This document shows positions 43,606-55,543 of a stretch of 64,000 nucleotides of DNA, piece after piece. The notes under the pieces were generated by a model that searched no databases, was not told the DNA's origin, and saw only the letters and a list, made by a program, of their open reading frames with translations. The position numbers and the translations under genes are program-made. Position 1 is the stretch's first letter, and each line of letters opens with the position of its first letter. The stretch covers positions 77,889,676 to 77,953,675 of the forward strand of contig CM051460.1 of assembly GCA_028095005.1 (NCBI GenBank). Direction: 5' to 3'. The DNA comes from Rhynchospora pubera (Eukaryota > Streptophyta > Magnoliopsida > Poales > Cyperaceae).

Positions 43606-44908
43606 TCACATCGGAGGCACTGGAGGCGCCTGAGCTGCGGCCATCGCCCCTGCAAAAGTCTCCAAGGTGTTATGAATTGACTGAAGCACTGCCTCGACAT
43701 TCTCCAGTCGCTGGTCTAGCTCCTTAAAACGCTGGTCTATGTGTTCCTGGAGTGGAAAGGATTCTTCAATGGCTGAGCCGTCTGGAGAAGGGGGAGAAGC
43801 CTCTCTCACCGGACTATACTGATTCACAGCAGCAAACCTATGAAGGATATGACTGTTCACCGGGTAGTTGGGGTCAGGGACCAGAGTGCCATGAGCCATC
43901 TCCACCCACCCAAAGGAAGTCAGATCTAAGAGCAGGTTGCGCGGGTACAGCATAAGCCGCTCAGTGATTGGATTCCCCCACAGCGTCTCAGGCAATGGAA
44001 TCTGAGCCCGCTCCATCAAGGCCTCGATTAAACTCCCATAAGGCAAATGGCCCTTGGGAAACCTCGTGACATGATGCATGTTTTGGAGGATGAGGCTGGG
44101 AAGATTAGCTTTCCCGCGTTTGAGGAGCAATAAGCGAAGGTAGAACAAAGTCCCTGGGCGAGTCAAATCTGATAACTCACCCTGAGGAAAGAGGATGTAG
44201 TTAATGATCAAGAAAAATAACCTGAAAGGGACATATAAACTTCATGGTCATGAACTTGTCCTTCAGAAACAAACAAAAGAAACAAACAAAACAAAAAACA
44301 CACAAATAGCAAAATTACCGATGAAGCGCAGGCAAATGCGCAGTAGAGACCAGTTCAGAACCCGCCTCAGATCTGGGTATCTTGAACCACTCACAATGGC
44401 CCCGGTATGTCCCTTGCTCACGAGGCCAACTTCCAAAGGCATAAACTGACAAGCCATTTAAAGTATCTGCGGCACTAATCAAGTCAGCCAAATCCTCCAC
44501 CCCTATGTGAAAGAGCCTGCCAAAAAGATAAGAAGAGGCAGAAGGAGTATCATGGTGGTCAAATGTGACGCGGAGGTTAGCATAAAATAGCTTGGTGATG
44601 TCCGGATGGTAAGGAGTGTCAAGTCTTGACAAGCCGTGAAGGCTCCAGGCACTAAGCCACCCTGTTATTAAATTCATATAAGGGGTAGTGAAACGCCCTT
44701 GAGAATGAAAGAAAAAGCAGGCGGAAGCTTCACGCCCCCCTTCACCAATGTTACTTTGATAACACTCAAAAGCCTCGTCGTCTCGAAACAGATAACGGTT
44801 GCCTGGGTCATATGACCAGTTAGGCTTGGAAGGTGGCGCGCCTTGAACAGAGGAACTACCCTCATCTCTGGGACGCTTGGGATTCCTTGGATCTATGACA
44901 CCGGCCAT
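43606..44908 (-). CDS. Antisense gene A: plant transposon protein-like, 2 exons
   Basis: Exons 44908-44319 and 44221-43606 join in frame (donor GTAATT, acceptor CCCTTTCAG, phase 2) to give about 401 residues. The N-terminus has NPKRPRDEGSS, a possible nuclear signal. The central part, LFFLIINYILFPQGELSDLT, then LFYLRLLLLKRGKANLPSLI and LPYGSLIEALMERAQIPLP, matches the pattern of the 'putative plant transposon protein' / Athila ORF1-type domain. A coiled coil occupies about 357-388 (HIDQRFKELDQRLENVEAVL), then a Pro-rich end. Function of the family is unknown. A TATA box about 80 bp upstream of the ATG supports its own transcription. An ATG at 44977 is in frame but lies upstream of the expected start of transcription. 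The intron (97 bp) survives because it is antisense to the element's genomic RNA. No stop or frameshift is present. Confidence 0.7.
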
Positions 44909-45321
44909 GGAAAATGAGGTCCGAGAAAGAAAGTTCAAAAAAGAAAAGGAAGAAAATGATACGAGATACGTACACATGATGCCTTATATATAAATGAAAT
45001 TAGGGCACCAGAAAGCGTACGTCTTCTCGAATTTACCCATAAATGCAAAAGATCAAGAGGCGTGGCGGTTTGCAAGGAGCATGATCGCTTCGCGATCCAA
45101 GAACTTTAATAAAAAAATAATGAACCCAATGACACCAAAAAAAATATAATATCCATGCCCATAAATCAACTACAATCAAGAGCCCAACAAAGGTCCAAAA
45201 CATCACATAATCAGAAAGTCCAGCCGCTACAAAGTCAGGAGTGACCAACTAAACCAAGTCTAAAATTAAAACCATAACAAAAGAAAAGATACAAAGCGCC
45301 AACGCGCTACATAACTCCTAC
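44909..45321 (-). other. Intergenic region between the two antisense genes
   Basis: About 410 bp separate the stop of the PMD gene (45322) from the ATG of gene A (44908), both on the minus strand. It contains the TATA box for gene A at 44983-44993 and GC-poor sequence otherwise. It is long enough for a terminator of the first gene and a promoter for the second, arguing for two transcription units rather than one. Confidence 0.55.
44983..44993 (-). promoter_or_regulatory. TATA box of antisense gene A
   Basis: The minus strand reads TATATATAAGG, a strong plant TATA box. With the usual 30-bp spacing, transcription would begin near 44955, giving a leader of about 45 nt before ATG 44908. Confidence 0.65.
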
Positions 45322-48300
45322 TCAAAGGAAACCCATCATCAACTCAACCTCTCGAGAAGCGTCCGCCACGAGAGAGGCAAAACAGGGAAGGGCTAGCACC
45401 ACACCTGCGAGAGCTCTCTCGGAATCATCATCAGAATCAACATCCCTCCGATGAGATAACGCCCCAACTACCGGCTCAACTAACACAGTATCTGGCGACA
45501 ATGGCAAACCCGCCCCGCTAGCAGATGATGACACGGCTAGGGGAATAGAGTCAAAGAGAAGAGCCTCCCACTCGGAGTAGTCCAGTGGCGCCTCATCAGA
45601 AAACTCCGGAACCATGTCCGACTCAGGGAAAAGGAAATCATGGAGAGTCTGGAGGGCAGGACTGCCTGAGGAGCTCTCTCCTGAGTGAAAAAGGAAAAGG
45701 TTATGATGAAAAGATGAAATGTACGTCATGGCGACAGGGAAAATATGGGTAAATACCTGAACATAAGACGGAAGCATGATCCAGAATGTCCAACTCCATG
45801 CCCACGACATGGCTCGTCAACTCGTCAACACTCATGAAACTCTGAAGGGACAACTGGCATAAATGGCACAGGTCCCGTAAACCCAAAGCCCAAAACTCAA
45901 TGCTAAAGGCCATCAGGATATAAGGAAGTCGACCTAAATGAAGCGTGATAAGAAAAATATAAAATGAAACGGAAAGGAAACTAAGAAAAGATCTCAATGA
46001 AATGAGGTATACCTAAACCCCGAAGCGCGGGAAAGATAGCCGGTGTCGGAGCAGTCTCACAGGAAAAGACAGTAACGACAACAATCGCCATAGAGTCATC
46101 CGTGACAAGAAAGTCGCTCACCTGGATAAATGGAGCCGGAGAGATCAGCCTGGGGCGCAAAATCTCTTCAAACGGCACGGCGACGGTCTCCACCTCGACC
46201 TCTTCCATCTCAATGTCCTCTGTAGCAACCGCGGACTCAGCCAGAACGGCGCTACCCCATATGCCAGAACATGCAGTCCCTGAGAAAAATGCCATGACAC
46301 GTTCATAGCAAATCAAAATTAAATGGAATGAAGTCAGAAGAAAAAAAGACAGAAATAACATACATGAATGTGGTGTAAGGAGAGGAGGCTCCATGGAAAA
46401 GCCGCCATCTGAAGGACTCTCCCTCAGCCGCCGTCGAAGCTCATACCGAGTCGCTTCTTCCGCCACCAAAGAATCCTCACGTTGCCTTTTCAGCCGCCTA
46501 GCTGCTTCCTCAGCCAACTCATCAGGGTATTCAGGAGAAGGACACCTTGAAGGGGCTAACTCCTCGTTTTCCACCGAAGGAGGGAGACTATGAACACCTG
46601 TGAAACCAAAATCATAACAATCCTACATTGGTGATAAAATTAAACAAAAAGGATGAGAAATGCAATACCTGAGTAGATAGCCCAGCGTCTATAAGGCTCT
46701 GACATAAGAGCTTGGGAAGACTCTCCCTCAAGAGGAGAAATACCCTCTACTTTGAAGTAAAAATGACCAAAATCATAGCCACCGAGACCTGCCTCGAAGA
46801 ACGAATCATCATAAGAAAGAAAGAAAGTAACCAGGGAAGTAATTCAAGTAAAAAGGGAAGATAACGAACCAAGGAAATGGCCGTCTGGAAGCAGAGGAGG
46901 GTCTACGTACTCCAAGGGCTTCACACCAATCGGCACAAAACCATCAACTCCAAAAGAATTCTTCAGTGGTCTGAAACCGCCTTGTCTAACCTCCGGATTT
47001 TGTGGAACAATCTGGGAACGAGGGTAAACTTTCTCCTTTAGGATGGCCACACCAACATCATGAGGAATCTTAGACCAACCTCTGAACCACCTGTCATAAT
47101 CTCCAGTCAATGTCCCCTGGCGAGAAGCCGGAGGAACAACGCAACTAGTGCCGGTGCCCAAACGCACTGAGAATGCACTAAAAGCTGCACATGACGGCAA
47201 AGTGACTCGAGGAGGGTCAGGAAAGCTGAAAACTGCTGGAATAGCCTGGTCATACCCAAACTGCCAAGCACAACGGTGAGGGCTGTAAACCTCATGAATC
47301 ACCCTATTCCCCATGCGCATGGATAAACACCCCGCTCTGATACTGACGGCATAGTCTCGATCCCGCCTGTGTCGAGGGGAGCACAACTTAGGACAGGCCC
47401 CCTTCTGACGAGGCGCCACATCCTTGACAATGTATGGCTTCCCAACATCCTTGGGCCACCCCTTATTGAAGGCCTCAGGGCGATAATCCATGATAAATTG
47501 ACTACTCTGAGTAAAGCACAGATGAGCGGTAATCTGATCCGGATCACGGACGGTACAACCAGCAATATGAATTAAACCCGGCAATGACTGCCTCATGCCA
47601 GCAGAAGTCAACGGAGTATAACACTTCTCCCAGTAAAGGTAAAACCAACCAGAAAGGATATGTAAAGGCATGACTACCGTGGCTCTGGAAGGATCCCTCG
47701 AAGAAGTAAGCTCTCTCATGGACCTATAAAGGTTCACCAAAGCTGGAATAGCCAATGAGACCCGCTTACCGCGAGCCAAGGCATTCGCCACCACAAAGAC
47801 CCCAGGACGGATATACCCAGCCGGCTCGTAAATAATCAAGAAATAGCACAACCACCAAGCCAAAAAAGCAGTCAAGACTGTCTCATCGTCCAACTCGTGG
47901 GAACAGAAATCTGAGAATGACACCCGCTCAGAGGGAATATATGTCTTGTCGGAACCCAATTTAATCGGCTCCAAAGGATTAGCAAAATGCGCAGCCCTCT
48001 TCTCAGGTATCAAGTCTGTGAAATAGCGAACCCAGTCCCTCAATGGAACATCCCTGCCCAAGCCACGCCGACCACGTGACATGGCAATCTCATAGTAAAT
48101 CTGGAAAACTGCCCGAAGTGATGAGGAATGCAGAGGGAACCCCTTATGATCAGGACCATAGAGCTCAAAATCGGGCGGTACCCTCTCCTCATAAACCAAT
48201 CCCTCTACTGGCACCCCCATAAGGCCAGACATTTGCTGAAGATCGATAGTGGTGTCGCGGTCCTCTAAGGGAAAGGTATTATGAACATAATTCCAATTGG

Positions 48301-48922
48301 AGGCCATTGCTTTCAGAAGGGTGGAACTCCATGAATACTCAAACAAGGCCAAAATCACACCTCCAAAAATCTCAACCTTATCCAATTTCTTCCCCATACT
48401 GCACAAGACATATCGGGTCCATTCAACTTGCCCGGGACTCCATTTCAAATCACCCTGAACCCTCAAATTCCCAGGAGACCAAGGGATAACATGCCCCTCC
48501 ATCATCTCCATACTCAACAAGTGAAAATCAGCAGAAAAAGTAGAACGACCAGTGGGGCTCAGAAAAATACCTGCAAGGTCACCAGAGGGAATACCGCGCC
48601 TATCTCGACCAATGGAACAATGAGAGGTGTAATACCTGTCTCGGCGCTCCTCAGTGCGTGAAGGAGGGTCAACAGCAAGGCTTGGATAGTCATAGATGGC
48701 CGGTAAGGGTAAACGATTGTGCCGAACCAAAAGCCCATGGAAATTATCTCTTCCTCTGAGAATGGCGCGCTTCCATAAGCGATGAAGGTGCACATGGACT
48801 TTCTGAGGATCCAAATAATCACTGATATAAGACTCAATGGCCTCATCCGAAGGACCATAGAAACCCGTCCTGACAATCTCAAACCGGGGGACAGTATCAT
48901 AAATCTCATCAACCGAAGCCAT
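45322..48922 (-). CDS. Antisense gene B: plant mobile domain (PMD) protein, 6 exons
   Basis: Exons: 48922-46870, 46788-46669, 46597-46364, 46279-46013, 45933-45757 and 45680-45322. All junctions are GT-AG and every intron is phase 1, giving 3,210 nt (1,069 residues). Exon 1 alone encodes the aminotransferase-like plant mobile domain: features include LQQMSGLMGVPVEGLVYEE, LAWWLCYFLII, and the hallmark HRCAWQFGYDQAIP at about residue 549. Later exons encode a charged, helical, Glu/Arg-rich region (for example EEAARRLKRQRED) and an acidic Ser-rich tail. PMD proteins such as Arabidopsis MAIN/MAIL1 act in the nucleus in genome silencing and cell maintenance, and PMDs occur in many TEs. Just upstream of the ATG, a pyrimidine-rich tract ending TTTTGCAG suggests the exon really begins at 48928 after a 5' UTR intron; otherwise ATG 48982 adds 20 residues. 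The 5' end is about 90-150 bp from LTR2, so an antisense LTR promoter is plausible. Confidence 0.8.
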
Positions 48923-49014
48923 AATTACCTGCAAAAAAAAAGGAGGGGCGAAAGCCATGTCAAATATCCAGAAAATGCCCACAAATTACTAAGAAAATGC
49001 CTAGAAATTGGGGA

Positions 49015-49058
49015 CACCAGAGTAGACTGATCGACGTATCTCACAGTCCACTCTGGTG
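49015..49058. other. Hairpin overlapping the polypurine tract
   Basis: CACCAGAGT (49015-49023) pairs perfectly with ACTCTGGTG (49050-49058), and ACTG (49026-49029) pairs with CAGT (49044-49047) inside it, leaving a 2/2 internal loop and a 14-nt apical loop. The 3' arm runs into the polypurine tract. It lies between the start of the antisense PMD gene and LTR2. Confidence 0.7.
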
Positions 49059-49064
49059 GGGGGC
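49055..49064 (+). other. Polypurine tract
   Basis: GGTGGGGGGC lies immediately before the first shared LTR base (ATTTG 49065, TG 49068), the position of the primer for plus-strand DNA synthesis. No such tract precedes LTR1, as expected for the left outer edge. Confidence 0.75.
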
Positions 49065-49067
49065 ATT

Positions 49068-52000
49068 TGTTTGCCTCTAAATTCTACTGCACAAAATCCT
49101 AAACAATTTCCTATCCTGACACCAAAATTCCAAAACCATATAATCAAAATTCCATCCACATAACCAATGACCCAACAAAATAGCCCTGATAATTGGTCAT
49201 AATGCATGAAAGGAAAACACAGAAATTCTCAAAAATGGACAGTGAATTAATTAATTACGAGGAATGCCATTATGTGCCTCTGATATCCTTATAATTAATT
49301 GCCGGAGTCCTAAAAAATAGAAAATTTGTGGCAACCAAGTTCTTCATATTTTTATGAGAAACCATGCAAAATTTCATGACAAATTGACCTATGGAAGGGC
49401 ACCAAATAATTTTTCTAAGAATAAAGCAGCTCAATTAACCTCAAAATTCAGTCAAATGGACACCTCCATTAGTGGAATAAATGGAGATGAACCCCACCAG
49501 ACCAAGCATAAATGGAGGCAATTTCGGATGGGCTTTTAAGGAAATATTAAAACCTGCCTTGGGCCAAAACTGAGGCCCATCCGAATTACATCTAAACCCA
49601 ATTTAACAATCATCATCATAAAATTTTCCCTTGATCCAACGGATACAAAAATCCTAGCGATATTATCTAAAACCAACGGTTGGATCTCAAGCTGAGATTA
49701 AAATGTCGGATGACATTTCCTGATTGGCCGATACAGTGGGCCCCACCCATTTCTGTTTTAAACAAAAAAGAAGAAAAGAAAGATGGAACAGTACTGTCTC
49801 TGACACAGGCGTCGCACGCCAGCAAAAGAGAGGGATTCGTCGCCGTTCTGTACCGCCTCAGCCCAAATTAACCCCGCCGCTGCGTCGAGGACACCTTCGC
49901 GATCGTGGTGACACCCAACTCGACAACAAACAAAAGGAGAATCGATGGAGATGGAGGGTGAGTCTGTCTCCTGAAAAATGGGAATCCATGCAATTAAGCC
50001 TAAGGAAGTATGGAATTAAACGGGTGAGCATCTCAGGGACATCGGGAAGGCACCCATTCTATGCCCCATGAACCAATTTTGGAATGAAAGTGGCGTATTG
50101 AGAAGCTCACTATCCTAGCAACAAGTTACAGTGACGGAAGTGGCACGAAAGGAAGTTCTGGAAAATAATGGATAAATGATGGAAATAGTTACTTTCAAAG
50201 ACTCCTGGGAGATTCGAGAAGAGTTGTAGTATGCCAGAGAACGTCAATTTTAATGAAGGAGAAAGGGGGTACCACCAGCTGTGGTGTTGGAACAAATGCA
50301 GATAGGATGGGAAAAGATAAGGACGAAGAGGCTTGAATTGCTACTGAAAATCACTCCTTCCCCTTCAAATTGGTGCAAATTCACGCTAAAAGAAGTGTAG
50401 GAGGCGTGATAGATCTGTACTTACGCAGAATTGGATACCTCCAGTGCGTGAATAGCCAAGAAAAGCGCAACGGGAACAAATGGAGGGTATTATTTTCCTA
50501 CAGCCTACAACCTAGAAAAGGAGGGAGTAGCCCTGCAATAGTCCTTGGCGCCAGAGGGTGTAACAATAAGAGGTGAACTCACCACTCCAATCGGGACCGT
50601 TGGATTTAAGATGGAATTTAAACAAAGGCTGAAAAGCTCTTCATGCTTTAATCACAACAGTACAACCATTTATTCACCTATGTCACATGTCTGTGAGATA
50701 CAAAAAGGGGTACGCTGGATAGAAGAGGAATAGCACATCCTGCCGCATGTTCACATCCCAGGATGAGGCTGGATGAAGATGGATGGTCTGAGATCGAACT
50801 ATGTATTCTTCAATGAACATAGGATACAGATACACCCTATTATGCCTGGAGAATAAGTGACTCATGCGTGACTCCTTTGACCATGGGCAAATCAGTCATT
50901 AATAGAAAAATGACAAGAGAATGGAATGTATAAGGAGGGAAGTTGAAGAGCACAAATACCCATACTGCCCCTGGGATGTTCCTATGCAATGATTGCTAAT
51001 CCAAAGGGAAATATGATTCAGAAACCAATGAAGTTTGAAAGCAATTAGATACCATAGTTAATTAACAAACTGAAACTAAAACATTAAGGGCAATACTGGA
51101 TCAAAGTCGAAATTCAGAGAAAGGATGGTAAATTTCAAGCACAAGAGAAACAGTTTAGGAATAAAGGAAAAGAGAAAATTGAAGATAAGAGTGATAAAAG
51201 ACAATGATATACAAAGAACTAACAATGGCACCTCGGTATAAACAACAAATTAACATACCAATGGTTGCCATAGGAGATCAATGAAGGTACAAATGGAGAG
51301 GATAAATTGTGGTCTGCTGACATGCCAGGCCTACATGCCTAGGAGCAACAGCTACACACCAAAGGAAGATCCCCTCTATGCGATCACAACCATCCATGTC
51401 CTATGAACCATCAGATGAGGGACAACACATCATCTGGCGCCAAGATAAGCATAACTCCCTCTCCAAGCATACCATGAAAGCAGCAAAATTACATGTGCCA
51501 AGTGGCATGTTATCACTGGTTGGTAAGAGGAAGTAAGAAGAACAGCAGTGAAATTGGAATTATAAAAGTATGGCGGCAGCCCCATTTACATCCAGCCCCT
51601 CCATCACAAATCCAAGACAGGAGAGGCTGCCATGTGTTGAAAGAATGAAGCAAAGCCCTAAGGATTTCGCCTATAAAAGAAGATCAGGAGCAAGGGAGAA
51701 AAGGGAGGAGAAAAACAAGCCAAAATTCTGTCAATTTGTTTTTAGTTGCACTATTGTAATCAAATTCTAAAACAAGTAGGAGCAAATCCACAGAGAGGTA
51801 GGGACTCCATTGTACTAAGTTTAATACACAGAATTCCATCTCTATGAGCTTCTCTTCTTAGTTTCCACTTTCAGTTTTTCTGTGCTTTTTGTTTCTTTTC
51901 ATTTCCTTTGAAACTAAGTGTTAGATTTAGGAGGGTCCTCATGTAGATCACTCATTAATGTTGTTCTAGGGCTCAAAGACATGGGTAAGGGGTGCTTGCC

Positions 52001-55000
52001 AGAGAGCGCACACTTGCCTGTGTCAATGAGTTCCTTAATATAAAAAATGTCAAAAGATAAAGTCATGTGTAGAAGCATGGTTTCATGTGTGAGGGGTGCT
52101 TGCCTGAGAGCGCACACTCATGCATCTGGCCATGCATCAACATTGATGTCGGGTATTTTGAATGTCATGTATAAGCATCCCAGTAAGAGAATCAGCTATC
52201 AGCAAAAAAAATAATATGTATAATACAGTAAAAGATTAAGGGCATATCTGTATAAGGAAATCTATGTTTAGCACTAAAGAGTATCTTAACATATGATAGT
52301 CAGGGTCTATTTTGTTAAAAATACATGTTATCAGGTTTGTTTTTTTGATAAAAAGAAAAAAACGGTTTGGGATGTGTAGCTATGACGAGGGATGCTTGCC
52401 TGAGAGCGCATACTTGGAGGTAGCAGCATGCCCTTAACCTTTGCTTTGTTCCAAACTCTACTAAAAAACGCATATGAACTTTAAATCAGCAATTCTAACA
52501 ACATAAACTAAGTCTGGGGTTATAAAAAAAAGGAACCTAGTGATAGGGACTAAACCGAAAATGTCAAAAAAAGGGGGGAATAGTATAGATACATATATGA
52601 TATGACCTTGATATTTCTCAGGATGAACTAAAAGTATTAACTATGTCTGGTAAAAAAAAAAATGATAGTATGATTGGCCTGTGTCAAAACATAAAGAAAA
52701 TATATAAATCATTCAGTGATGGCGAATATGCAAATTGATAGCCAAATGGCTTTGTTTTGGAACAAATACAGGAAGTAGTAAAGGAAATCAAAATCAGCAA
52801 GTGTACTAAGGCCTATTTATGTTTAAAGAGAAAGAAGTAAGAAAATATATAATAGATTAATTTCAGCGCTCTATGTGAATGTGTTGAAAGAATAAATGGC
52901 ATAGGAATTTCTGAATTTCAAAGCGGTACAAAAAGATTGAAGAGGGTCTGTAAAATGGAAGAATGTTAGGGGCCAAAGCGGATAAGATGGTCACATATGC
53001 ATAAACCAGACTGATGCCAGTAAAGCCGTTGGTGTCAATTCAAGTTTAACTTCAATTGCTTGAATAAGTGAATGTTACAGATCATAGGTGGGTAATACAA
53101 AAGGGAATGTAAAAATATAAAAAATCAAAATGTTCAATATGATGATGCCCGACCCTCGTGTCCAAAAAAAAAAAAAAAAAAAAAAAAAAACAAACAACTA
53201 CATAGGGAAATATGGGAAGATATGTATATGTTGAGAAGAGGTGCAGAATGAAATTGAATGTGCAGGTGACTTCCTGATGTTTATAAGATGCCTGGTGGTG
53301 CCTCTATCGGAATAATTTGTCATTGCTCATTGCCAATCGGTCTCCCCCATCGTGACCATATACCCAAATCAAGCTAAGGTCAGGACCTTCAAAATTTAAC
53401 TAGCACGACTTCAATGGATGGCCGAGATGACCTCACGGAGTCTTTACAACACTCGCCAACCTGGTCGCAGATGTTGCGACTGCTGGAATCTGTCGCTGGC
53501 ATCGCCAACGGAGGTGTCCAGTCAAGCGGGGAGATGTCAGGAGTAAGATCAAAGAAGGATGGAGGGAGACGAGTGCGAACATCGCGTGGGCTTGGTGCAC
53601 GCGAACAGACGCGTCGTCATACAGACTCCTCGAATCAAACTCAATCCCAAACGTGACTCGTCCGGTGCATGGAGGCGGGCCTAGACCAGATAACGCAATC
53701 AGTTCAAACGATCAGCGTCCCTGCCGATCCCCTGTGACCCCCAGCGTGAAATGAATCTCTGACAATGAAACACGAAGCAGCGAAGCTCAGCCAATCAGAA
53801 ATTTCTGTGAAACAGAAAACTTCAAAAATACATTAAAAATAGCTGGATTATCAGGAAAATTCCCATAAAATATCAAAATGTCAAGGAAAATATGAGGAAT
53901 ATTTTGATGTGTTATGTTATGCTAAAACACCAAAGTACAAAATATTTTAAAATTAATAGGTTTAAGGGATAACCATAAGTAAAAAAAACATAATAATAAT
54001 AATAATGATAATGATGAATTTATATTTATATGGTTAAATAAAAAAAAAGAAAAGAAAATAAAGCAAAAGAAAATCATTTCGAACATTTTATGTTCTGGAC
54101 AACAGGTACATTTGAACAAATTATGTTCTGGACAGCAGGTACATTTGAACAGATTATGTTCTGGACAGCAGGTACATCTGACATTCCTTGTTCTGAACAA
54201 CAGGCACAGTCAAGCATTAAAATTTGCAAACAAAATTGAAATCACCAAGAAGGTCAACGATAAGTTTAAAAGTACAAATTTAAAAGTCTAAACTCAAAAG
54301 TCCAAAATCCTAAAGTGAAAATTAAAAATCCAAACCCGAAAATGACACAAAGTCTGAAAATGACACAAAGTCTAAATGACACAAAGTCTAAAAATGGCAC
54401 AAAGCCTAAAAGTGACTCAAGAGACACAAAGTCTAAAGTGACATAAAGTCTTAAAAGTCAAAAGTTCGTCCCTTCAAGACTGCATCGCGTTTCGCCCTGA
54501 AGGAGACACCCTCCCGATATTCAGATTGAGATAAAGGAAAAGTCAATTCTGAATTGTCATTGAAGTTCCTGTCAAGAGAAGGCATAGCGCATCTGTACTC
54601 GCGACTTGAACGAAAATCCCAAAAATCCCTAAGTTCTTTAAACGATTGAGAGCTGACCTAGAATACCCTATTTTCTAGCGTTGGACTCAAATCTAACAGT
54701 CTGTTTCTACAAGTTCACAGCATGTTTGACCAGAAGCAGACTGAAATCTGATGCCCAAGTGACCAGAAGAAAAGTCAACCAGTGGCCATCACCCAAGTTC
54801 ATGTCAAGAGAAGGCATAGCGCATCTGTACTCAAGACTTGAACGAAATCCCAAAATCTCTAAATCCCCAAACGATTGAGGATTGATCTAGGATACCAAGT
54901 TTCCTAGTATCGAACTCAAAAAATCTCTGTAACGGCACTAAGCCTGACACAGCAAAGTAAAAGCAACCTAAATGTCTTAAAATGTGAAACTAAAGAATTA

Positions 55001-55405
55001 AACCACATCATTCATGTTTGCATGGCTCTGTTAAAATAGCTGCCCTTCTGCATTGTTTTTCACCCTGAAACTCCCTATCAAGACACAATCCCTTTTATTA
55101 AAATGGACTTCATCCACTTACGACATTTAAACTTTGATTATCCCGATCTAGAGGTGCTCTTGGCTCAATTCGTAACTGAGTTCGGAGGTAATTAACAGTA
55201 GGGGCTTGCGCCTATTGGAAAAAAAAGGACCTACGACAAACAATCAACTCTCGAGGTACTTAGAACCGCATTAGTGCCCTTCGCTCGTTTGGAATGGGCA
55301 GTAACGACGGGTCTCAAGATGCTCGAGGGGTATCTGATCCGCATTTTCTTCGCCCCATAGAGGACTATCTGATCTTCCGTGGTCGGACTGAAAAAGTGCG
55401 AGACA
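49068..55405 (+). repeat. LTR2 of the Tat element (~6.34 kb)
   Basis: Copy of LTR1 shifted by 26,823-26,824 bp. I find two substitutions (22587 C to 49410 T; 28474 C to 55298 G) and two A-run length changes. It contains the same TATA box (51672-51679), triplicate 26-bp motif (51989-52415), minisatellite (54080-54207) and distal direct repeats (54571-54922). It is followed by a second primer site (55411-55428) rather than by flanking host DNA, so it is shared by two internal regions. Confidence 0.75.
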
Positions 55406-55410
55406 GGTTC

Positions 55411-55428
55411 TGGCACGCCCAGTGGGAC
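55411..55428 (+). other. Likely primer-binding site, second unit
   Basis: Identical to 28587-28604, five bases after the proposed LTR2 end. Its presence shows that a complete start of an internal region follows LTR2. Confidence 0.55.
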
Positions 55429-55543
55429 ATTTTTCTCCTCTCATCAGGGCATAATCAAAGTTTAAATGCAAAAGTAGAATTAAGTCCATAATATTCAAGG
55501 AAAATACTAATGATTGACTCTAAGTTTCTCCATTGCAGGAATC

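Noticed and set aside
43606..48982. Envelope-like gene of a retrovirus-type element
   Set aside because: The genes are antisense, spliced and encode PMD-like and plant transposon protein-like products without signal peptide or transmembrane segments.
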